From Cliona cf. orientalis (lineage: Eukaryota; Porifera; Demospongiae; Clionaida; Clionaidae): 64,000 nt of DNA. The notes under the pieces are model-generated. The model was not told where the DNA came from, ran no database searches, and saw only the letters and a program-made list of their open reading frames with translations. This document shows, piece after piece, positions 11,780-24,410 of this stretch. The stretch lies in contig OZ005698.1 of the NCBI GenBank assembly GCA_963930775.1, positions 2,610,501 through 2,674,500 of the forward strand, written 5' to 3'. Numbering within the stretch: the stretch's first letter is position 1; the number at the start of each line of letters is the position of its first letter. A program made the translations under genes and the position numbers.

Positions 11780-13355
11780 CTATAATGTTCCTGATCTGCT
11801 TGCGTACATGTTTTCACTCATTGGTGGTAGTTCGCTAGCCAGACTAAGCTGAGGTATTGATGACTTTAGTGAGTAGTCTGGCTCCGGCTTCGGTGGGATG
11901 GGTGGAGTTTTTGGTGCTGGAGTCTCCTGTCCTTCTAGTGAACCCACTCGGCTACGGATAATCTTCACATATCCATCTATGGTTACACTAGTTGCATTAG
12001 CCATTGGCACAATCAGGGATTGATACGGATTCTCGTCTGAATCTTTATTACAAGTTTCCTTTGTCTTTGTCTCCTCTTTAGCTTCTGAATCTAAACCTTT
12101 GCTTTCATCTGTATTAACCTTCTCTTCTTGGTCCGTTTTTGTGTCAGAGTTCGTTTCCGGATTTTCAAATGAACCTGTAGTTTTTGTCATAGTTGGCGTT
12201 AAGTAGTCTGCTGCTAGATGAGCTGGTGGTAGGATCGGTTGCTTTCTGTTTGAATCACGCTTCTTGATTGCAGAGTACCTTTCTGGTAAGCTATTACTAT
12301 CGTGCCTAACAGCAGAATACTTGCTTATCATCTCGTACTCTTGAATTTCCCTGCAAATCAGAAATGACATTACACATGTACAGATTACTGTGGTTGAGAA
12401 AAAATGGTGTAAATATTCACCAGGCAAGCTTTTGTACCTGGTCAAGCTCTTGTTCTGTTTTCTCATTCTGTTACAAACCGTAATTGCCACAATTGTTACT
12501 ACAATGAGGAGTAGTGTGAGAAGCCCATTGGCAATACTCAAAATCAACATCTCGGTCGATATAAAACCTGCATTGCAAACAAGATTATTGATGTCAATAA
12601 TAATATTATTATAATAATGTTTCATGGCTACACACCTTGTGGTAAGATTATATTTTCATTGTCTAGTGTTACAGTAATACTAGACTCAGTGGAGAGATCT
12701 GTCACGTTTTGGGATACTGAACAATTTCCTAGTGTACCTAAATCAAAATATAAGTTACTATTGAGATGTGGATATCAATAGTATTGTATGATCTCTGTTT
12801 ATAGAAAACACTCTGTCAGGATACTGTTAAACTTATATTATTGACCTTGGTAATGATATTGTGTAGATATATTGCATAGTGCCTCCCAGGTATCCGTACT
12901 GTTCCTACACAACTCTACCTGGAACTGCTTTCTGCCAGCATCATAACATGGCACAGAATCATTTGCTGCATGTAGAGATAATGATGTTACAGTAAGACTA
13001 GATCAAGTTCCATGGCACCTTCACCCATGCAATTTACTAGTGTTATTAATAGTACGCGTCTGTACCTTGTGATAGTATAAACAGCAGCAATTTCTCCTTA
13101 TCTTGAAAGTGGCTTACATCTAGCAGCTGACATGTGGATACATTACAGCTGCCACCCTCATTGGCCTCTATCTGCTTCATAGTTCCATTACAACTGTTAT
13201 ACCTAACAGTGCAATTAGAACAAGAATGAATCAAGCTAGTGTTAGCTAGTATCCAAGTTGTGGCCTTCTTACTGATCATTGCTAGATGCAAGATGTTGAG
13301 AAATCAGGAACACAGCCACAATAGTGTGAATCACAATCACTTCAAATTTAGTCAT
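11780..13355 (-). CDS. Small Cys-rich (SRCR-fragment-like) receptor with TM and SH3/YQSL tail
   Basis: Six exons join in phase: 13273-13355, 13066-13202, 12846-12965, 12636-12737, 12438-12567 and 11780-12350 (380 aa). Exon 1 is a signal peptide (MTKFEVIVIHTIVAVFLI). The ectodomain has about ten Cys. One part (QFQVELCRNSTDTWEALCN) resembles the first half of an SRCR domain, but no full SRCR can be laid out. The TM is EMLILSIANGLLTLLLIVVT. The tail starts after a basic stretch and holds Y-S-A repeats (SKYSAV, ERYSAI), NPYQSLIV, GYVKII and the proline ligand PKTPPIPPKPEPDYS, a likely SH3 site. An ORF reading through the TM-tail intron is an artefact; the donor after LTR restores the phase. Family identity is moderate; the TM and tail assignment is strong. 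Confidence 0.7.
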
Positions 13356-14229
13356 ATCTTGGCGGAGGTAAGAAGTAGTATGTAACGTCAATCTGCTGAC
13401 AGTGATTCTTACTTGGCTAAGGCTTAGCCCTCTAGAGCGAGATTCACGAAAAGGTTATTTTAAGAAACCCTCAGCGATGATATTGTTCTCACAGTTTTTG
13501 ACAGCTGATTCATAGAAGGTATTTAGTTAATAATCATCATTTGCATACTATAATATTATGATATAGCCTCTAGTTTGAATGACAATCTGAATGTGTGCGT
13601 GCATTAGCAACCTTTCACACATGCTGTTTGTTTACTTTCACTATTTTGGGAAATGATGTGTGCTGTAACAAACAGCAGGAATTGAATATCTCATACTGAG
13701 CAATAAATAGCTATATGCACCCAAAGATTTCACATTCAAAGAAAACACGGCATTCAATATCGAAGTCAGTTACAAAATTAGCATGCAGTAAATGTTAACT
13801 TATTTACATAGAGCTTATGATATTATTATTATTATGTTCATGTACTAGTACAAATCTAAATAACTTAATGATCATATGATCAACCTGTACTAATTGACAA
13901 TACTTGTATGTATCCCTATAGTGGGAGTCCCTGTGTACTTTGTTATGTTGAACAGGAGCCTGGGAATAAGGATAGTAGTGACTGGTGCCACTAGCTAATC
14001 TGTGTATGCGTAACCTTTCCTTTTGTGATGAACAGAGTATGTGTAGCTACATGAAGCTAGCTAGCTACATGTAACGATAACAGTTACTATTATGCTCATT
14101 TTTAATGCAATATACAATATACCAGTTCCAAAATCTAATAATAGCTAAATCACAGTGACTCATAAGCTGTAGACTAAAGCTAGTGTTAACTAATCTAAAT
14201 CTGCATGCTTTTGATTCAAATTGCATTGC
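13356..14229. other. Intergenic spacer
   Basis: AT-rich. Presumably holds the upstream region of the 11780-13355 gene and the 3' end of the next. No other element recognised. Confidence 0.5.
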
Positions 14230-17153
14230 TTAACATTTTGGTTTTGGTGGAACAGGGGGAGGCAAATCACAGCCTTTCTCTTTGGAAAGCTGTCTCAGTG
14301 ACTGATATTCTGTTGAAATGCTCTTCTGGTGAGCTCTTATTGGGAGCAGTGGTTGATAAGTGCTCTCTGTAGGATGTCCCACTTCATGTCCGTGATTTGT
14401 GTCCGATTTAAAATTGTCAGTGTGAATGAGATCGCTTGGATGTGGGGGCGGGGGAGGTATTGGTGGTAGAGAATGCTCTTTTACCTCTTTTACTGTAGGC
14501 GTTTTGCTTTTGCTGAGATTTATTTCGGTGGTGTCAACCATCTCATACATCGGACATTCAACTGCACACCTTTGATAATAATGATAATAGTTTAGTATAC
14601 AACTATGATCACATGATCATGATTTCATAATCATTATGATCCTATTTTGAAAACCAGAATTCACATCATCATTACTGCTAACACTGTTTGCATAACTTTT
14701 ACTTTGTTTTCACTTACCTAGTAGCAGTATTTTCTTTTGAATTTCCACATACTTTAGAACGGACACACACAATAATAACAATTATTGACAAAAACAGAAG
14801 CAGAAGGAGAATCCCAGAGGTGATGCTTGTTGCTAGCTCAACCCTTGTGAATGTGCATGTATCCACAGATTCAGAAGACTGTTCTGAATCAGAATCTGTA
14901 CAATTGGCAGGAATGATATAAGGAAATAGCTACCCTATACACAGCAAAAGTGCACATGAAAAAGACATACCACAGTAATCATTTAATGCAATGGTGATCA
15001 TTTCTGAAAATGGACCTTTGCCAATGGTAATGGCTGCTATTCTACACATGTAGACCTTATCTGGGTCTAGGTTGTCGATTAACACGTAAGGATCCTGGAT
15101 TGTGTACATAAACATTGTGGTTGTGTTTAATTCAACAACTTCGATATCATATTCCCGTATGATCCCATTGCGCTCTTTGACTAATGGAGGTCTCCAAGAG
15201 AGGAAAACAGCGGTAGTGTTAAATGGGTGTACTTCAATGTTAGTAGGAGGAGATATTGGAGCTGCAGATATTGTGCAAATAAAATCAGTAACCATGCATG
15301 ATGCAAAATTGATGGTACCTGATTCGTGCGTGATGAATGACTGGCAGGCTGGATTTCCTGCTCCAACTTCATTAACACCTGAAATACAACATGTATACAA
15401 CCCATAGTGTAAGAGCTCCAAGGTTTGTTCAGTGTCATTAGTATAAGCTGTAATATTTCCATCATCAGTATCTTCATCTCTCCTGACTGTACAGTTTATG
15501 AGATAATAGAAAACTGTTCCATATCTCTTTATCACATTATTTGGTGCTTGCCAGCTTAGTGTACAGTTATTTGATTCATCTACTCTTGCTTGTAATGCTT
15601 GAGATTTTGCTGCAAAAAAAAAACGAGATTAAATCAACTACAAGCTCGTATATCATAATATTTAATTCATGTTCTTACGTAGTATATCGAAGCTACAGCT
15701 GACTCCAGCATCGTGAGTGCAGTTGACTGTGGAAATGAATACTTCGTAGTGGCAGTCATACAGATTTGTCTCATTTCCAATGCACTGCACACTGTTTATA
15801 TGCTTCGGTCTGTTTCCAGTTAGTGGCTCAACAGCTACTTGAGCACCTACATTAAAATATGTATGATCAAAGATCACTGATAACTAAATTATGATACTCT
15901 ACTACAATAATTATTATACTTCACCTTTATCGGAGTATCCTAGTTGCTTGCATACAACAGTAGAATCTATTTGGTCCCAGTTGTTACTGCACACCGTGCC
16001 CCATGTTTCATTCAAACAGATCTCTACTCTTCCCTCACCATCTCTGCTCCCACCCACTAACCTCAATCTACCTTCATGGCAGAGTAGAGCTATAATAATG
16101 ATATTATATTATAATTATTACAACAATGAGCTCATTAGCATCCAAAGTTATACTTGTTTGACATTGCACAGCTGCACCAAAGAAGCAGGAGCTATAGTGT
16201 AACTATGTGAACAGTCAATCAGACGTTGTTCATTTCCTGCACAGTGAAAATTAGCTGGGTGCACTCTGAAATCATTGATAACAAGTCGATGATACACTAT
16301 TGATGGTCTTGATCCTATACAACACAACGCATCCAGATAATTGATATGTACACATAATTATAATAATTATTATAGCTACGGACAGTTTGATGTACCATAT
16401 TTTGAGAATCCAAGTTGCTTACATACAATGCCAGTAGCCACAGAATTCCACATAAATTCAGCACACACTGGACTCCAAGTACCATTGACACATACTTCTA
16501 CTGACTTTTGAATGATATTCAGAAAATCAGTTTTATCTTGCAGATGAATAGCACCATTTGTAGGACAGGGTATTATAAAAATAAATTACTTGCCTGAGTA
16601 CAATCATAATCTAGCTCCATGCACTTACAACATTGCACACCAGCATCCTCCACATGATGGCAATAACTATCACTTTCGTCATGATAGTAACAAGCTGTCA
16701 GGCTCAATTCATGGCCATAACAAATAATTTCTTCCAAGATTAATCCAGATCCTCATCCAAAATGGGCTTGTCCAAAGGCTTGTGCACCTAGTACATTAAA
16801 AATATTTATGCTTGCCTGTGAGCAATAGGTATATGATACACCTATACCATCACCCTGAAATCCAAGCTGTGTGCATACAACTCTTGCTTCATGATTGCTC
16901 CAGAAATGACCGCACACTGTTTTCCAAATACCTTGTAGGCAAATCTCTACCCTTCCTTCATAATTGTTTGTGCCATTTACTAGCCTAACCATGCCATGAA
17001 AGCAGCTGGCAGTATTTTCCCTGTGAATAAATTTTCTGTGACTATGCAAGTCATGATCATAGTTGTCGATACTTACTGCATTGATGCACAAGAGTTCAAC
17101 GTCCCAAGCATCCACAGCACAAAGAAAAGAAGCTTTGTAAAACCAAGATCCAT
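14230..17153 (-). pseudogene. SP-SRCRx3-FN3x2-TM-tail receptor with in-frame stop in SRCR1
   Basis: Exons run from a signal-peptide exon (17077-17153, MDLGFTKLLFFVLWMLGTLN) to the tail. Three SRCR domains are each split over two exons: 16848-17020 plus 16629-16787; about 16390-16560 plus 16200-16316; and about 15926-16085 plus 15678-15850. They carry the usual GRVEICL..W.TVC and VVC.QLG signatures. Two FN3 domains follow (about 15316-15611 and 15000-15270; the second has SWRPPLVKERNGII). The TM exon is about 14718-14900 (SGILLLLLFLSIIVIIVCV). The tail exon (14230 to about 14571) has PPIPPPPP and PPPVPPKPK SH3-type ligands plus TYQPLLP and EYQSLRQ. In the second half of SRCR1 the conserved FGxGSG position reads HFG-stop-GSGLILEEI: a TGA at 16753-16755. 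Everything downstream is intact, so this is a recent null allele, a sequencing error or a recoded stop. Confidence 0.75.
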
Positions 17154-17668
17154 TGTGGAAATTTCTTCAAGTAGCTACTATGTTTTGAAAATCTTATTCA
17201 ATTCCCAAGGAATAAAATTACATGACTATCATGTTGCAATGTTATTGTATAACATGACATTGTCACAAAATAATATTATGATTAATGATTAGCCTTAGTT
17301 GCCGCTATGTAGCTATAGCTAGCTATCTCAATTAGATTTCGCTTTATGCAGGCATTGATGGCTATAGAACAAATCACTGCATTCTTAAGAAATGGTATTC
17401 ATGTTAATCTTAAAAGCATTGCTTCAATCATATTATAATGACCATCAAAGTTTGACCTTATATATCATGAAGTAAGTATTATAAAAACTCAGTTACTGTT
17501 TGCAGTCTGTGCATTAATTATTATGCAGCCTATATATCATTCATGTTCCTTGTACTGTCACACCAATAATTATGACATAGGCTAGTTATAATATTATACT
17601 AGCTATACTATAGACACTGCTGCTTAAATTATTGAGTTGTCAAAAATATTATTACTGTACAAACAGAA
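17154..17668. other. Intergenic spacer
   Basis: AT-rich DNA between head and tail of two like-oriented receptors. It must contain the promoter of the 14230-17153 gene, but no specific element can be named. Confidence 0.4.
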
Positions 17669-20600
17669 TTAAGCCTCTTGATGTCCAGATGCTGGGATAC
17701 TTGACTGATGTGCGAACCCAGTCAGACACTGATAATCACTGGATATGCTTCCCATTTGTTCCTCCTGAATGAGTGACTGATAGGTATCCTTCTTCTCCTT
17801 TCCCACGTCTGTCAAATTAAACGCACCAGCACTATCATTTTCGTACTGTCCCAACTGAACATTCTCTTGAGTGGGTGAAAGGCACTGATAATTATTTTCT
17901 TGATTTAGCTTCCTTGGAGGGATCAGTGGTTGGTAATTGGTATCCTGAGTCGTGTTTGGATTGTTGGGGCGCGAGTGAACTGATCCCATTCGCTTAATAT
18001 CTGGAATTTCTGGCCCAATCGATTTTTCTGCAATCATTAAGGTCATTGATTGTTTCCGCTCCAATAAAATGTTGGTTGGAACATTTGTGTTTCCATTTGA
18101 GCCTTGTTTTGGCTCATCAACAGTATCGTAAATTTCATCGTCGCCATTTTCATTGCTGCAAGTAATCAATCAATAGACCAGAGCTTAATTGAAGAATTAA
18201 TTTTGGTATCTCATGCTGATGCTATAATAATATTCACTAACTATCTCTTTCATAATCAATGCAATATCCATCATACGTACATGCAAAGCTTATTAAACTC
18301 AACTTTCTTCCTATGCCCTGCAGTATGTATATGCATACAACATAACCACACCTCCAGATGTCTGCTGTCTCATCATTGATATTAACTTAATTCTTGATAA
18401 TGCTGACCTTAATCTGGTAAACCAACCTTGCTGTGTATGATCTGTGGAAGTATGCAGCTCCAAACACCACCACAATTGCCACTACCGCAACAACTAGTAC
18501 TCCAGTGGTGATAGCAAGTATGTACATGGCCAGGGTAGATGTTTCCATTGTGGACTGTGATGTGGTGGATTGTTGTTGTGAATTGTGAGGGCTTCTGCTT
18601 GTTGTTTCATTACCTGTAGCAGATATTATAGATAGCTAATAATTATGCTTACCAGTATTTTTTACTGAAGAAAAACATGCAGTGAAATGTGGACTCACTT
18701 TGGGCAGGCTAGCTTGATCTATGACAGCTCCTACATGCTCTACTCTCCCCTCAGCCTCAAAGTTCTCCCACACTAAGCTTCCGCACATAATAATTATTAT
18801 ATTATAGAAAACCAGCCCAAAAGCTTAGCTTATTTTATGGGTGGTTATATGGGTATAGTCTAGCTATTCATTGTCATGATTGATTTGGCAAAATCCCCTT
18901 TCCCAAGGTAGGTGAAGCATGATTAATACAATGGAACCCCTCTATATAGCTAAGGACACCCCTGAAATGACAAAAATGGGGATATCTCCCTTAACCACCA
19001 TGCATGGTCCGAGCTAGCTACATAGAGAAGTATACAAAACTACTTCTGAAATGAAGACACCTCCTTTAATCAGGACTGTCACACTTAAAATTGTCCCAAG
19101 AGTGTACAGAATAGAGGGGTTCCACTGTTAGTATAATTATAGTAACTCCTACATGCATTATTTGTATTCATCTGGGTAGAAACGATTTGGTTTTCCAGTG
19201 AAACTATGGTGGGCTCTGAGAAAGGTCCTCTTTCAGTAGTGTATGCTGCAACTGAGCAGTTGTAATCTATACTTGGCATGAGATAATCCACCACTAAAAA
19301 TGGAGCCGCAGTTGTGTAGTGTAGTGATGTATTATCGCCTGAGAGTTCAATGTGGTATCCTCGTACAATCCCATTTTGATGTTCGATGGGTGGAGCATCC
19401 CAGAAAAGAAGTACTGAAGATGAATTCAACATAAGCCATCTGATATTAGTAGGGGAAGCAGTAGGTGCTATGATAGAAATAGTATGTTGTTTATTACCAC
19501 TGCATGCATGAATGCATAACAAATTATTTTTAACTAAGTTACCTCCCTCATTTGTTTCAATGAGTTTGCATGATGGGAATCCAGATCCCATTTGATTCAC
19601 AGCTGAGACACAGCACTGGTAAGTTTCATATGGCTTAAGCTGTATCTCTAGTGTAGTGTTTAGTGTTACTGTGGTTAGAGTGCTACCAGAATGTGCTGTA
19701 GAGCAAGTAATGGAATAATTGAGGAGCTTTCCATGTCTTCTGGCAAGGCGAGGTGGTTCCCAAGTGATAGTCACATAGCTCTGCTCATCAACAACAATAT
19801 CAAGGCCAGTTGGAGCAGCTGTATGTATTATGCAAAGAAAGGAATTAAAGATCATTGAATAACTGGGCTCAATCTTCCCAACATTAATGAGTCTGACTTG
19901 ATAAGTTATGCCTGGCATAAGGGTCGAGAATAGGCCTTGCCCAATTATGCTAGCATAATTTTGAGACTAATAGGTAACACAGAGCGTTGAGAATAATGCC
20001 AAGACTAATAGGCACTATTTCCCCAAAAATTTGAATAATTAGAACAGCTATGACCTTTGCACCGGAAAAAACTTGCTAAGTAGCTCAAAAATCAAAATTC
20101 CAATAGCTATGACCTTTGCACCTGAGCATATGACCCAAGTGAGGCATCCATTATGTTACAGTACAATAACAGGTCATAATTACTTTTCGAGATGTATTGA
20201 GACTTATGGGTACAAATCTTGTCACAATGTTACACATGATAGCATATAGGCACCAAAATTTTGGAGCATAATTGGGCAAGGCCTAGTCGAGAATCAGAGT
20301 GCATGGCCAAACCCCAAATTGAATGTGGGAAATCGTCTTAAAAATTAAAACTCAAAAATGGGCTAAAAACTAAACACCCTACTCTACCAAGTAACTCAAA
20401 TTTTAAAAAAATTAATGTGATTTTCTGTTCCTCATTTTAAACATGTTTTCAAGATTAGGGGGGCTAATTCAACATTTGTGGGTTAGACCACTCTGGTTCT
20501 GAGCCCTTCAATTATAGGTGACTGAATTATGGCAGAATAAGAACAAAAAAGAATTTTTGGTGCCTATGCTATCATGTGTAACATTGTGACAAGCATGAGT

Positions 20601-22846
20601 ATTATCATTGAATTTTACTTTCCCGCCATTAACTGCATAAAATATATGTGCGACACTAGCTACACCAAGAATATTTACACAACATGACATTTCCTCCTAT
20701 ATATTTATCTGGCAGAGGATAGGCAGAATTTGTGAACATCGTAGCATATTATAACCTACAGATTTCCTACGTACAAGCAGGAAATCCAAATATTAATTTT
20801 GTTTAGTGTAAGAGCACCTGTGTACTAGAATCTTCCCTGATCCTAGTGTATTATGGGGAATGGAGCTGAGACTATAATATCACTGAGCTTAAGGTTATGA
20901 CGTACATACATGTTCATGATGGTACTTACGTGCTGTATCATAACTGCAGTGGATGCCAGAGCTATTGCAGCTGGGGCAGTTGAATGTCCCTTGGCGGTGT
21001 GGGCAGTCTATCAGCTTCAATTCATGTCCAGTGCATGCGATGTCATTAATGTTAACTGGTAGTGGCCTGCCAGGCAATGGTATAAATTCAGCTCCTATAC
21101 ATACAGAATTAATAAGGAGTATTAGTTTAAAGTTGCTCGTGTTGTTTTTCCACTGTGACACACTATGTCATGACATTGTATAAGATTGAGTTACCATACT
21201 CCGAGAATCCAAGTTGTTTACAGATGATGTTAGCATTCAAAGTGAAGCTATTGTTTGGACACATTGTTCCCCAAAACCCATCCACACAGATCTCCACTCT
21301 ACCCTTGTTCTCGGCACTGTTGTTTGCCAGTCGAATTTCCCCTTCAATACAGTCGTTAAGGGTAGGATCTAAAAAAATACAATAACAATTATTGCTAATA
21401 GTTTTTTGTTCAATACAGTAGGTGTTTTGTTTCAATTTCATTATAATCCCTATCTGTGCTATAACTGATAACAGTAATAATTTAGCTTCCCAATGCAATT
21501 ATACATGACTTGTACCATTATGATAGTAGTTGATAACCACGGAACGATTCATGTAGCAATAATATGCCTGCCAGGTTCTTTTTCTTAGTAGGGTTTGAAA
21601 AATAACGAGGTGTGAATAAGGGATAGTATACCTGGTTCTAATCCACCAATAAAAACTGTGACATTTTAATTAAAGTTGATAGTGTGGTGATTGGTTTCAC
21701 AACTGCCAAATAAAATAATAATATTCTGATTCTTGCATAATGCAATATGGGTGTATGATTAAAGTAGCCTAATGTGCCAAACTACATGTAGGAGTTTAAA
21801 ATTAATCAAACAAAGTTTGATACCCGGCCCCGGTGTTTTCTATGACATTATTATAATAGTATAATATTATGCCTATAAGTAGCCTTTATTACAACATGCT
21901 GCTGCTACTAGATTGTGCATGGTGTATTTAGACATGCAGCTGCAGGCAGTATTACCACATCTAACTCCAGCATCGTCACTGTGGAAGCAATAGTCGTAGC
22001 GGTCATTGTAATCAATCAGGGTGCAGTTGGTTAGCATTGGCTCCGTGCCTTCGCAGTTTACTCTCTCCAGAATGCTGAGGCCAGTTCCCTGGCCAAATGC
22101 AGAATCCCCATGACATAAAGCCTGGGCACCTGCAAACAGTTAATATGTGCTGCATCAAAACCCTGGTAATACTCTCTTCTTTCATGCCTATTTTTGTACA
22201 AAATAATGGTCAAACTACAGTTACTGTTGCAGTATCTTAGGTAGCAAGCTTTGAAACTATAGAGATTTATTACTTGCTAGTTGTTTTATGCAACGTAGTA
22301 TTGAAGACATCCACCATTGTTAACCAGCCACCCCCATTGCACCAGTATAGTTTACTATGGGTATACCCACCCCATCAGCCACTTTCCATGCAAAACTCCT
22401 ACAGTAGCTGGATCAGCACCTGCATGTATACAGCTATATAATACTCATAAAACTTCAAAATTTAGGTGCCAAAACTGCAACTGCAGACAGCTCTGTCTGA
22501 CTCTAATTGGGCCTCATCATGCATGTAATTATACCTTCACTGATATATCCGAGTTGAGTGCAAACTACTTTTGCATCGCTCTCTTCCCAGTGATCATCGC
22601 ATATAGTCTTCCATTGACCTGTGTAGCATATTTCAACTCTTCCTTCATGTGAGTTGCTGCGTCTGTTCCCATTCATCAGCCTGACTTCCCCTTCACAGCA
22701 GAGGGGTGATCTATGGATCGATGTATATACTCACAATAATTACCACTCAAAAATTTGAAGATATTAACCTACCCTGCATTGCTGAGTGCAACCTGCAGCA
22801 GCAGAAACACTAGTGCAGTTTGTGCACAAACGCACAAAAGCATCAT
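17669..22846 (-). CDS. SP-SRCRx2-FN3x2-TM-tail receptor
   Basis: Signal-peptide exon 22773-22846 ([20 protein letters not shown]). SRCR1 lies at about 22541-22711 ([27 protein letters not shown]) and about 21957-22131 ([17 protein letters not shown]). SRCR2 lies at about 21195-21371 and 20930-21095. A roughly 1.1-kb intron holding two MITEs follows. The FN3 domains are at about 19548-19820 (TITWEPP) and 19190-19468 ([19 protein letters not shown]). The TM exon is about 18424-18617 ([19 protein letters not shown]). The tail exon (17669 to about 18155) carries EIYDTVDE and four YQ-x-L motifs: [21 protein letters not shown] and DYQCLTG. Phases match wherever checked (signal-SRCR1, SRCR2-FN3, FN3-FN3); the FN3-to-TM join was not resolved. 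SRCR/FN3 receptors are greatly expanded in sponges and thought to act in aggregation or recognition. The ligand here is unknown. Confidence 0.8.
18929..19127. mobile_element. Short Tc1/pogo-like MITE in receptor intron
   Basis: Ends CAATGGAACCCCTCTAT and ATAGAGGGGTTCCACTGT form an imperfect inverted repeat. A TA dinucleotide flanks each side, as for Tc1/mariner/pogo elements. About 200 bp, non-coding, in the FN3-TM intron of the 17669-22846 gene. Confidence 0.55.
19931..20285. mobile_element. hAT-like MITE with 8-bp target duplication
   Basis: Terminal inverted repeats start TAGGCCTTGCCCAATTATGC at both ends. The element (355 bp) is flanked by the direct repeat GTCGAGAA at 19923-19930 and 20286-20293. 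An 8-bp duplication is typical of hAT insertions. It lies in an intron of the 17669-22846 receptor. Confidence 0.75.
20291..20499. mobile_element. MITE copy 1 of a two-copy family (partner at 61585)
   Basis: About 209 bp, strongly similar along its length to 61585-61783 in the same orientation (shared CTCAAAAATGG, ACTCTACCAAGT, GTTTTCAAGATT, TTTGTGGGTTAG). Its terminal inverted repeat is more eroded than that of the partner. It directly abuts the 19931-20285 element. Confidence 0.65.
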
Positions 22847-23185
22847 TTGAAAATATATGCACTTCAATTTTAGCCGTATTCTATGACTTGATTGTAGCTA
22901 TAATTTGACCACTATTAGCTACTCATTCAGTTTTACACCTTTCCTTTGTGAGTATCATAGTTAAATTCACGTGTATCTATTGGGGATTGGGACAACTTTG
23001 GTTTATATATTGATTATCTTTCAGTTGTTTTTATGGTAGGTACGATTGTAAGCTATACGTACCAATACCAAGGGCTCATGCATATGCCAACATGATCAAT
23101 GAAGTACAATGTACATCACCATTACTATTACAGTATAATATATATAGCTGCCTGTTAGATGTAATTTAAGAGTATTAAGTCCAAT

Positions 23186-23573
23186 CATAGGCGTCAGTTG
23201 GATATCATAAGTGGGGGGTCACAGAGTTCCATCTGACAGATGGACATAAAAAAATACCTTTGGGAAATTGTAAATATCCAGACTAAAATCACTTAATATA
23301 AATAATTACCCATACTTTTGGGAAATTGTAAGTACCCAGAATCTGATATCTATTCTGGTACATTCAGAACATTGATTAAAAAGCATTTATACACTCAGAT
23401 CTTGTGATATTTAATATGCTTTCGGTTCTGAACATGGCTATTTGTACACATGAATCTCGTAATAATTATTATTACCACGATACATATCATTTTTGTAGTA
23501 AAGAGCAATAATTATTACTGAAGCAAAATGAGGGGGCCTGTGCCCCCTCAGGCCCCCCAAAATGACGCCTATG
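23186..23573. mobile_element. hAT-like MITE with perfect 8-bp target duplication
   Basis: A 388-bp element starts CATAGGCGTCA and ends TGACGCCTATG, flanked by AGTCCAAT at 23178-23185 and 23574-23581. The C-rich interior has no ORF. Confidence 0.8.
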
Positions 23574-23581
23574 AGTCCAAT

Positions 23582-24410
23582 AATAATAATTATTATTATG
23601 GAGATCAGAAATCAGTGACAAGCTATATATTATAGTGGCAATGACATACAATCTATAGCCAATCTGCTAATTACTAAGTACCTTTTAAATTATTTCGAAA
23701 CCTGTTTAGTAGAGATCAATCATACACAGTATACAAGCTTAAACAATAAACATCTGTGTGTAATCCTTTCATGTATAGCGATCACTAAACAAATGACGAA
23801 GTATCCCTAAGAATAAATCTGTTGTGATGACTTATCCCACTTTGGGACATCTCATCTTTGTCCAAACCTTTCTATGCCAGCTTGTTTGTTATATAGTCAC
23901 TGTACAGCTGTACTTGATATCAAACTTCTAAATGTTATGTCTGCAGGGGTATGGCCCGGCTTATTGTGTGGAAAGCTAACACTTTTATACAAATTGTATA
24001 CATTACGATGTAGGCTAAGCATGTATAAATCCCAAAGTCTAAGAGTGATGATTCGAAGTTGATAGTTGTCAGCTAAACCTTGTGTCCAGGTTCTATTCCC
24101 TATAGGCCAGATATTCAATGCTTTCTTTGTGTAGCTCCTATAACTAAGAGAAATTCATATTTGAACATTTCAGCTGCACTTTTAAATTAGTAGTCTTAGA
24201 TTAAGAGTATAGATTTTTAACCATCACTTTCCGGGAATATTACTACTTTTGCTAGTCTATATATACCCTTCAATGGTTATAGTATATATACCATCTGTTG
24301 ATGTCAACCTACTGTTTGCCCATCCTTCAGCTACATGTACCTATGAAATTTGTAGCTAGCACTCTTTAAGGGGAGGCATACATTTTAGGAACTGAGTATA
24401 ACTACAGTGC
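23582..24410. other. Intergenic spacer
   Basis: AT-rich DNA with simple ATT runs. No gene, RNA or element ends recognised. Confidence 0.4.

Noticed and set aside
12350-12437. Reading through the TM-tail junction of the 11780-13355 gene as coding
   Set aside because: A GT-AG intron with matching phase removes it; the read-through segment inserts an odd hydrophobic stretch after the TM.
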